Of a stretch of DNA of 64,000 nucleotides, positions 47,346 to 64,000 are shown piece by piece. How positions within the stretch are numbered: the first letter of the stretch is position 1; every line of letters starts with the position of its first letter. The translations under genes and the position numbers were made by a program. Below the pieces are notes generated by a model. That model did no database searches, was not told the DNA's origin, and saw nothing but the letters and a program-made list of their open reading frames with translations. Origin of the DNA: Phaeosaccion multiseriatum (lineage: Eukaryota > Ochrophyta, other classes); assembly GCA_965112735.1 (NCBI GenBank), contig OZ218955.1, positions 1,054,001 through 1,118,000 on the forward strand, in the 5' to 3' direction.

Positions 47346-48503
47346 TGCCTAGCGGGGTAGGGACTACTTGTGGTATACCAGTAGTACTTGCAACAAGGGC
47401 CTGACTCATGGCGTCCTTGTGGTGGCAAGATTTCTATATGCACCCCGTACACCACCCGTAAGGGGCGATGTGGTGACATATATATGCATATATTTGTTCT
47501 TTTCTATTAGATTTAGATCAGCACACTTGAGTTAGTTGTGTTGCGGAGGGAGGGGAGGGAGGGGAGGGAGGGGAGGGGAGGGGAGGGAAGGGAGGGAGGC
47601 TCGTCTGGAGGTAGAGGTACTTGGTTCAGGCAAAGGTCAGACAAAAGTCAGCACACATCCTTGACTTATTGTGTGGCTGTGAGGGAAGGCGGGGGGGGGC
47701 AGTGACTCCAGGGGGGGCGGGAGGACACACTGCTGGGGGAGGATGGTGTGACGGAATGTATGGGTTGATGGATTGTTAAAAGTTAGTAAGAAGCAGAGGA
47801 AAAGTCGGATCGACCTGTCCCATGTCCATCAGGCGGAGCGGTTCTGTCTGCATTTTATGTGTATCCGGAAGTGGTATAGACGAGTATTATCGGTCCTCAG
47901 TCTCGGCCTGGTCAGATGTCGCCACCCTCGCTCGCCTCCACCATCGCTTACTTCATATATAATATATATATAGTACATATTTTTTTTTTCTGCACTCTTA
48001 TTAGCATCCTAAGGCCCATCAAATTCCCCCCTTCACTCCTCCCCTGCGCAAGACTACCTCTACTTTTCTTGCGTCTTTGCAAAAAACCACCCCCCCCTCT
48101 TACTGTTTCCACTCACTATCCACCCGGTAGCTCTCATCACTAAAAAGGAGAGGCAAGGTAAATGTCGTAACTGTCGCCCAATGCGACGTGAGAGTGAAGC
48201 CATCTTCTTGTCGAGCGGCGTGCCTGCCTTGCCATCATTGGAAGGTGTGGTCTGGTCTTGGATGCCCTTCCTTCTTCGTCCTTGGCCCAACGCACCAGTC
48301 TGCGGCCGTGGTGCTCCTGTTTGGGCATCCCCGGTGCTCCTGTTTGGGCATCCCCGTTTGGGCTTGCTTGGGGCTACCACGACCCAGTCACCAGCGACAC
48401 AGGACTAACGCGCGCACCCTGCTTGCGGTTTCGGCTCCCCACCTCTAAGTCTCCTTCTTCCTCACCAATTCTCCCCGCCTGCCACGCCCCCCTCCTCCTC
48501 CTC

Positions 48504-48538
<35 letters not shown>

Positions 48539-48630
48539 CCTCTTCCCCCTCTTCCTCCTCCTCCTCCTCCCCCCCCTCCTCCTCATTCCACACCCTCGCT
48601 CCCTCCCTCCACCCCTTCCCTTCCCTACTC
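47346..48630. other. Convergent intergenic between HSF and TIM17
   Basis: No gene supported. Contents: GGGAGG repeats at 47545-47600, AT-rich DNA near 47950-47985, a 23-bp tandem duplication at about 48309-48355 (TGCTCCTGTTTGGGCATCCC), and CTC tracts at 48488-48590. Confidence 0.55.
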
Positions 48631-49356
48631 TCATTTCCCTCTGCCGAACCACCTCGCCAATCGCCCAGGCTCGGCCTCTGCACTACTTTCTCCTCTCCCC
48701 ACGCCCGCCGAAGTCGCCGGATCACGCATTATCGCATCCTGCCCACCTCCTCCTTGCGCCGCCGCAAAGGGATCATTGTAGCGAGAGTCTGTGTCAAAGC
48801 CTGTCCCTGTCGTAATATCCGTCTGCCTGGGTTGGTTCGAGCTGTATAGTTCGTCCACTGAAGCTGAGGATGAGGATCCCTTGCCCCCTCCACCCCCACT
48901 GCCATATCCCTGTCCTGGCGCTGCTATAGGAGGGGCGAGTAAGCTCGGTGTGCCTGAGCCCGGGGCCCCAATGCCCTGGCCTGCTGCATCCTCCTGGTCT
49001 GAGCTCCAATTGCTCAAGAATTTGGTTAGCCCGATGCCCACCCCTGTCACAGGCCATGCACGCAGAAGGGGTGGAGAGGAGACACCACGAGAGAGGGAAG
49101 GTGAGTGAGCGAGTGAGTGAGTGAGTAAGTAAGGGAGGAAGGGCAGTGGATGGGAGGGAGGGAGGGAGGGGAGATGGTGGATGGCAGGGAGAAGACACAG
49201 CAAGAGAGGGTGAGGGAGAGAGGGAGGGAGGGAAGGCAGTGGACGAGAGCGAGGGAGGCAAAGCAAGAGAGGGTGAAAGAGGGATGGAGGGACGGCCGTG
49301 GTATCAGCGCCCACCCATTCATATGGAAGCATCGCTCAAAGACAGCAGGTGAGCAG

Positions 49357-49403
<47 letters not shown>

Positions 49404-50573
49404 GTGAGGTATGTGTGTGTGTGCGATGGTCGTGCCGTGGCTTTGCCTTACCTTCAATGATAGCGAGAAGCACCCCCCCCACTACAGCGTTCTTCGCCGC
49501 TACCTTGGGCCCTGTGGGCACAGATGACAGCAACGCACAGAGGGAAGGAAAGCAAGTGTGAAGAGGACATGGCCACCAGCCTTTCCAACCATCTAGCCAG
49601 TCAGCCAGTCCGCCAGCCAGCCAGCCAGTCACTCAGCCAGCCAACCAGTCAGCCAGCCCTCGCTCTTCCGTCCCTTCCCGTCCCTGCACTCACTCACTTA
49701 CTTACGCACTCAATGACTGACTCACTCAGTCACGCACTCACTCACTCACTCACTCCCTCCCTCCCTCACTCACTCACTCTCTTCTCTCCCTCCCTCCCTC
49801 CCTCACTCGCCCTCCCCTCCCCAACCCACCTGCGCGCAGCGCCAAGACCCCACCCGTGACGGCTCCTGAGATGATGCTATTCCAAGGGTCCTCCTTGCGG
49901 CGGAGGGCCACCAAACTGCAGTCACAGCACGCAAACAGGCCACCCCACACCGCAAAATTCCCTCCCGTCACTGGGGCGCGGGCCTGAGGGGTGTGTGAAT
50001 GAGTGCAGTAATGGGATGTGTCAGCAGTGTTAGCGGTGCTTTATGAAACTTGAATGAGGGAGAATGGAAAGGAAGAGAGGCGGGGTTTTGGCATGGGGTT
50101 TGATGTTTGTACTGCTGCCGATATGGAAGCTCAGGTCGAAGGGCAGTACACAGCCCTGCGCGCTTTCTTGTTTCTGCACAAGCTCACAAGAATTACACGG
50201 GATCCGAAGGGAAGAAGAAGAAGAAGAAGAAGAAGAAGAAGAAGAAGAAGAAGAAGAAGAGGAGGAGGAGGAGGAGGAGGAGGAGGAGCAGGAGCAGGAG
50301 GAGGAGGAAGAGAAGAAGGAGGCGGAGGAGGAGTAGGAGGGCGGAGCAAGGCCAGAGCGGGACCACCGGAGACCATGGCTCTTTCCCCAGCTCCACGCTC
50401 CTCCAAACCGTTCTTACCTTGACATTTTCAATTGATCCTCGCAATCTCGACCCCCTGGGCGCATTCCTTGCACCTTTGCCACCATACCAGACCAGACCAC
50501 CGACAGCTCCAAACACGAATGCCCCGCCAAAGTCATCCACGATACGATACGGACACGGCTCTCGATCCGCCAT
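48631..50573 (-). CDS. TIM17: Mitochondrial import translocase subunit TIM17
   Basis: Inner-membrane channel subunit of the TIM23 presequence translocase. Exons (minus) 50573-50418, 49983-49830, 49511-49452 and 49043-48631 join in phase: 260 residues. The family signature is almost complete: [76 protein letters not shown], and a last hydrophobic segment [19 protein letters not shown]. Typical TIM17 ends near here; this one adds about 130 Gly/Ser/Gln-rich residues with no recognised domain. It is head-to-head with the DUF493 gene. Confidence 0.95.
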
Positions 50574-50979
50574 GCCTGTACGACACTCTCCCGCTCTCCG
50601 ACACCCCGGCTACTACCACCGCCCCCCCCTTGCTCCCTTTAAAAAAGGAATTAAACACGAGGGGCGGATCTCAAGGTGGATGGTGGAAAAATAATCCGGG
50701 CGGGCCGAAAGATCAGCCGCCACTAAGCGATCAAGCAGCTGCAGTAGCACTTTCCCACAATGCAGGAGGGCTAGGCCAGACAGTAAGAAGTCTACCTTTC
50801 ACTCCCTGCTGGCCGCTGGCTGCCCACGCTATATAAAGTTTGCACAGGCTACCGGTTTCCACTATGGCACTTTCGTGCGGCTGAGCCTCGGCCAGACAAG
50901 TCGACAAGCTTAAGAAAGAGAGAGGGTTTGGCGTACGATCGCTGTCGTGTGGAGCCGACCCGGAGATAAGCAAGAGAGA
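50574..50979. promoter_or_regulatory. 406-bp head-to-head promoter (TIM17 / DUF493)
   Basis: The two genes diverge from this interval. On the DUF493 side there is a TATA-like sequence 142 bp before the ATG. Confidence 0.6.
50830..50838 (+). promoter_or_regulatory. TATA-like box for the DUF493 gene
   Basis: TATATAAAG in GC-rich surroundings, 142 bp upstream of ATG 50980 and pointing towards it. Confidence 0.5.
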
Positions 50980-52295
50980 ATGAAGACGAGCCTGAGCCAA
51001 CTGGGTTCCTTTCTGCTTGGCTGCTTTGTCACACAGTCTGTCTCGGTCTCTGCTTTCGTAGCCGGGCCTCAGGTGGTCGCGCTTTCTTCCACTCGCGCCC
51101 ACGCCACGGCAGGAGCAGGAGGAGCAGGAGGAGGACGTTCAAGAGGAGTAGGAGGGTGGAGGGGGGGGCCGGCGCATAGGCCGGTGTGTTGGTCTGGGTC
51201 TGCTTTGAGAGATATGGACGTTCGGCGAACAGACCTTGGTCTGGACGCGCTGGAGGCGGGAAACCCGAACGGGGGGCAGCAGAAGAAGCAGCCAGGGAAG
51301 CTGCAGCCGCCAGAGGGAGTGAACCCGCAGAGAGCGTTCGAATACCTCGTCGATTACCCTTGCAAGTTTGTAAGTCTGCATAGGAGAGAGGGTTTGGGGG
51401 AGAAAGAAGCATATAGAATGAAGAAGGGTGGAGAAAGAAAAAGAAGAGGAGTGGGGTCCATGGTAGGATGGCGATGAATAACCTGCCAGGACACGACATT
51501 TTATCCACCCTCTCTGCCAACCCATCGTTTCCGTTACCCTCCTCCTCCTGCTGCTGCTGCTGCTGTGGCTGCTGCCGCTGACGCCCCCTCCCCGCGCCCT
51601 TTCTACTGCTGTGGTGGGCTGACTGCTCGCTTTGTTGTTTGTGTGTTTGTTTTCGTTTGTGGAGCAGAGCATCAGGGTGGTGGGCCACAACCTCGATAAC
51701 TTCGCCCAGGTAATGTACGCCATGTCATGAGGTGTGTGGCGTTTGGCTTTACCCCCCTCTCCGACCGAGCGGAATAGCATGAACGCCCTCGTTTTCTTAG
51801 AGCGTGGGAGCGCTGCCCTTAGCCTATGAATTACCCCGCCATGAATTACCCCGCCTCTTCCTCTGCCCTCCCCCCCCCCCCCCCCCCCTCTGCCTTCTGT
51901 CGCTGCCTCCTTTTAAGCCTCTTACGCCTTTGCCTTCCTTGAACCTCTGCCGCCACGTCCACCTGCACAACCTCTATACCCCATCCCATCCCATCCACTG
52001 CCATCCCATCCCATCCCGTCCTACCTACCTGTACATTTTATCCACTGCCATCCATCCCATCTTATTCCGTACCATCCCCTCCGCTCCCATCCTTTACCCC
52101 ACCCCTCAGGACATCGTCGAGATTGTGGGGGAGACGTGCGAGTGTGATCCCTTGACCATCGAATACAAGACCCGCGAGACGGACTCCGGCAAGTACACCT
52201 CCGTCACCGTCATGGCCCCTGTGCAGAGTGCAGAGATGCTCTACGCGACTTACGCTGCCATCGACAATGACACCAGGGTGCGCTTCAAGTTCTGA
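50980..52295 (+). CDS. Plastid-targeted DUF493 (YbeD-like) protein
   Basis: Small conserved protein of unknown function. Exons 50980-51369, 51668-51709 and 52110-52295, phase 0, 205 residues. The N-terminus is a hydrophobic signal peptide (SLSQLGSFLLGCF) followed by VSAFVAGPQ, an ASAF-type plastid signal, then a Gly/Arg-rich transit stretch. The domain starts at about residue 120: EYLVDYPCKF, SIRVVGHNLDNFAQ, DIVEIVGETCECDP, SGKYTSVTVMAPV, MLYATYAAIDNDTRV. This agrees with DUF493 in the ferredoxin-like, ACT-like fold group. In bacteria YbeD is a proposed regulator linked to lipoate genes; the plastid role is unknown. Confidence 0.9.
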
Positions 52296-52934
52296 GGAAG
52301 GGGAGGAGGAGGAGGAGGAGGAGGAGGAGGAGGGGGTGGGGAGTTGGGCATTCATTGACTTAAGGGGAGGGGTGGGGGTAAGTGTGGCAGTATGAGTATG
52401 ACAGGGTGCAGTATCGCCTGGGTCAAGGGAATCAGCAGCATCAGCAGCATCAGCAGCATCAGCAGCAGCATCAGCAGTTGGTGAAACAGCATCAGCAGCA
52501 TCAACAGCAGTTGGTGAAACAGCATCAGCAGCATCATTGCATGGGTGAAGGGCAGCAGCGCTTCAGCTTTGAGGGCCCGTACATTTCGGCCCATATGCTT
52601 GGGAAGGTGTCGGCCGTGGGGGAGGCTCTTGTTTTTCTCTCCGTTTTCGCCATGCTTCGCGTGGTACGGGAGGGGAAGTAACGAACGAAGAAAAGAAGGA
52701 AGGAAGGAAGGAAGGAAGGAACGAACGAAGGAACGAAGGAAGGAACGAAGGAAAGGAAAGAGAGAGATGCCTTCTGTACATAGCCTGCTGGCAAGCAATC
52801 AGCTGTCAGTCGCAAAGGCTGTATATATAAAGATGAGTAGTGGGATGTGTTTAATGGCTGGCCCGAAAGGCCTGCTGCCCCCCCCTGCAGATTGTTTTTT
52901 TATGCGCCATTGGCGGTATTATTACGTTTTTTTT
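52296..52934. other. Convergent intergenic between DUF493 and the aminotransferase
   Basis: It holds a GGA tract, a CAGCAT repeat (52433-52534) with two AGTTGGTGAAACAGC variants of the dispersed motif at 52476 and 52509, and a GAAG/GAAC tract at about 52683-52760. No gene is seen. Confidence 0.6.
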
Positions 52935-55297
52935 TTAACTTTCTTCTGAGACTGTAGCTGAACTGGCCTCTCTCCGAATGATACGCAGGCCCTCCTCCAA
53001 CCTCACAACGGCCCGCAAACACTCCTCCTCCCCGAGACACCCATACGACACGCGCAAGTGCCCTGGTGCCCCGAAAGCGCTCCCCGGCGTGACGAGAACG
53101 CCCACCCGTCTAGCGAGAATGTCAATCGCCTTTAGCTCACCCACTTGCTCGGGGACAGGCACGAGAAAGTAGAAGGCCCCCTGTCCCCGGACTGTTCCCA
53201 TGCCCCTGACGGCTTCCCACATGGCTTGTCTGCACGTACGCAATCCTCGCACGTTGTTCATCACCCAATCAGCGGCGGTAGTGTTGGCGGCGGCGGCGGC
53301 GGCGGCGGTGGTGGTAGCAGTTGTGGCGGTGGTAGCAGTTGTGGTGGTGGTGGTAGCAGTTGTGGGGGTAGATGTGGTGGTGGTGGGGGTGGTGAGGGTG
53401 GTGGTGGTAGCATCAGGCCCCTTCTCATCATGGGCACCGCCCTGCCCTATCCTGTTCACGCATTCCCCTCCTGCCCTTCCTGCTCCTCCTCCTCCTCCTG
53501 CTTCTCCTCCTCCTCCCCCTGCTGCTCCTCTTCCTCCCCCCTCTCCTCCCCCCCCTTCTCCTTCTCTCTGCCCCTCCTGTCCCTCCTTGTCCTCGCCCAT
53601 GCCCCCCATGCCCATTGTCAAGCAGGCAAGGGCCACGCGCTGAGAGGCGATTGGCGCGTGGGTAGGGACAGTGTCCTGAATCTTGAGCATCTCAGCGTTG
53701 ATAGAAGCCGGGTATACGGCATAACCCACCCTCCATCCCGCCATGCCGAACGATTTGGACATGGTGTAGACGTGGATAATGCCATCGAAGCCCAATCGCT
53801 TGGAGCAGGGAGAGTAGTGACGGAGCCTCTTCCTCCCCCTCAGCCTCTGCTCCTCCTTCTCCGTCTCCTTCTCCTGATCCTCCTCCTCCCTCTCCTCCTC
53901 CTCCTCCTCCTTCTCCTGATCCTCCTCCTCCTCCTCCTCCTCCTCCTCCTCCTCCTCCTCCTCCTCCTGCCCTTCCTGCTCCTCGTCCTCCTCGTCTTGG
54001 TAGTAAAAGTGCTCGTACGTCTCATCCAGAACAAGCCACACGGAGTACTCCTTGCACACCGCCACTATCTCCTCCAGCATTGCCTGAGGGCACACCGCAC
54101 CGGAGGGATTGCCTGGATTCGTCAGGATCAGCATCTTGATACCACCTTCCTTCCCCTGCGAAGTACTGCCTCCTCCTCCTCCTCCTCCTCCTCCTCCTCC
54201 TCCTCCTCCTCCTCCTCTTGCTGCTGCTGCTGCTGCTCCTGCGGCTCGTGCCTCTCGAAGCTTCCGTCTAAGGTCAGCCATATCGGGCAGGAGCGTTCGC
54301 ATGTCAAAGTCGCAAAAGACAGGAGCTGCCCCTGCGAGTTGACACGCCGTAAGGTGGCTAAAGTAGTAGGGGCGAGGAAGAAGGACCTGATCCCCGGGGT
54401 CCAGCAGAGCCAAAGCGATGTTGCAGAAGGCTTGATTCCCCCCCGCCGTGATCATCACCTCCATGTCTTGCATATCTATCCCACCACCACCAACGCCGTC
54501 ATCATCGTCATCATCCTCATCACTTTCCTCCCCCTCTTTCCTGCTGCTGCTGCTGCTGCTGCTGCTTCTGTTGCTGTTGGCATAGCTTCCTCGCTGGAGT
54601 TTCTCCACCACCGCGTCACGAAGAGCTTGGAGTCCGATGACTGCCCCGTACCGATGCGTCTCACTGTGCCCGCTGGCAGCGCTGCTACCACTGATACCAC
54701 TGCTTCCCGCCACAGCAGAGCCAAAGACCTGATCCAGAGCGGCTTGGGGAGGGCCCCAGTGCGACACTCCTTGCGCGAGGCTGAAGGGCTTCTCGGGTAG
54801 ATCTGCGACAGATTCAGAAGGCATCCACATGCAGGTTGTTATTCATCACATGGGTGGGGAAGCGGTTGTTTAGCGGGTTTGTGGAGTGTATACAACTCAC
54901 AGGAGAGTATGTTCATTCAATGCATGACAGTCCACATGCATTTAAAGTCCAGGAGAGCATGATTTTCATGAGAGCATGTGCATTCCATGCGTTTGAACCT
55001 CTAAAATAAAGTTGACTGTAAGATCCTGCCCCCCTTCGCCTCTTATCTCTCTCTCACTTACCTACCTGCGTATCTATCGAGCACAACGTCTATGTGAGGT
55101 GGATCTGCCCTGAGCACTCTCTGCGAGAGGGAGAGTGAGGACGAGAGTGTTTTGCAATACTCTCCCACATCCCCTTCATCCCCTTCCACGACGCCCATGT
55201 CCCCGCCTGCCTTCCCACATGCTCTGGCAGGGTCCTCCATCCCCTCTCCTTTCCTTTTCTCCGTCTTGCCGATTATTCTTCTGGCAAATCCTACCAT
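52935..55297 (-). CDS. Fold-type I PLP aminotransferase with low-complexity insertions
   Basis: Class I/II aminotransferase. Exons (minus) 55297-55066 and 54802-52935 join in phase 1: 699 residues. Motifs in order: FSLAQGVSHWGPP, ETHRYGAVIGLQALRDAV, ITAGGNQAFCNIALALLDPG, TNPGNPSGAVCP, LVLDETYEHFYY, then the PLP Lys in MSKSFGMAGWRVGY (Lys codon at 53754-53756) and the substrate-binding Arg in LRVSYG. The fold is broken by poly-Ser/Asp, poly-Gly, poly-Glu and Thr/Ala inserts, each from a trinucleotide repeat, which explains its length against the usual 400 or so. The start ATG 55297 is the first in frame after a GTG. Substrate is not predictable; aromatic or kynurenine aminotransferases are the nearest look-alikes. 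Confidence 0.92.
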
Positions 55298-55657
55298 GTC
55301 ACTAAACGATGGCACCCTACTGAACCGTTACTGCCAACCGTATCTTGGCCTCGTTGCGCAAAGAGAGAGCGAAAGAGAGAGAAAGAGAAAGAGAAAGCTG
55401 GACAGAACTTGCGCCCGGGGTGTGTGCAGCAAGGAGAGCACACGAAAAGGAGGGAGACTGGAGCTTCATGAACGTTGCTGAAACGAAAAGCACAGACCAG
55501 TAGAGCATCACAGAGGAAAAGAGGAGGAGGAAGAGGATTTGCCGCAACCACCCTAGCGGTTTCTGGCAGGACTAGTCGCACCTGAAGGAGGCAACCACCT
55601 GGTGTAGAGAGGGTGTAGGGACGGAGCGGGCGGGAGGGCAACATCTGGGGGAGCAAG
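55298..55657. promoter_or_regulatory. 360-bp head-to-head promoter (aminotransferase / kinesin-2)
   Basis: The two ATGs diverge across 360 bp. GA-rich stretch at 55366-55397; no TATA box recognised. Confidence 0.55.

Positions 55658-64000
<8,343 letters not shown>

Overview
This window is nuclear DNA of a eukaryote: genes are split by GT-AG introns, and proteins reassemble in frame across many introns with phases that match at nearly every junction. Three gene products begin with a signal peptide ending in an ASAF-type motif ([26 protein letters not shown]). That is the bipartite plastid-targeting signature of algae with a secondary red plastid. With RWP-RK, plastid Clp and kinesin-2 genes present, a photosynthetic stramenopile (ochrophyte) is the best inference; I cannot assign a genus.

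Layout, left to right. 1-2928 (+): 3' part of a plastid ClpR subunit. 3827-6010 (+): RING-H2 protein. 8410-14150 (-): very Gln-rich RWP-RK transcription factor. 15723-19296 (-): AT-hook and PHD protein of the plant HAT3.1/PRHA type, without the homeodomain. 19430-27944 (+): a ~2037-residue, plastid-targeted, Ala/Lys/Glu/Gln repeat protein of no family I recognise. 29507-31528 (-): COQ2. 31746-33058 (+): LSM12. 34986-43931 (-): 18-exon GH47 alpha-mannosidase with a membrane anchor and a LamG-like domain. 45272-47345 (+): heat-shock factor. 48631-50573 (-): TIM17. 50980-52295 (+): plastid DUF493 protein. 52935-55297 (-): type I aminotransferase. 55658-64000 (+, runs off the window): kinesin-2 motor.

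The genes are not an operon or a pathway. They are mostly unrelated housekeeping and regulatory genes serving plastid (ClpR, repeat protein, DUF493), mitochondrion (COQ2, TIM17), secretory pathway (mannosidase), nucleus (RWP-RK, PHD, HSF) and probably flagellum (kinesin-2). Several lie head-to-head over short shared promoters of 133-406 bp.

The unusual biology is in the non-coding and low-complexity DNA. A short sequence, TTGGTGATACAG, always next to CAG repeats, recurs about twenty times in coding, intronic and intergenic DNA on both strands, and is read in two frames inside one protein. Many introns carry a purine microsatellite just after the donor and a pyrimidine microsatellite just before the acceptor. 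Two more dispersed motifs, a 174-bp near-perfect hairpin and three small elements with perfect terminal inverted repeats (20, 21 and 27 bp) are also present. The giant plastid repeat protein is the best candidate for an undescribed protein system.
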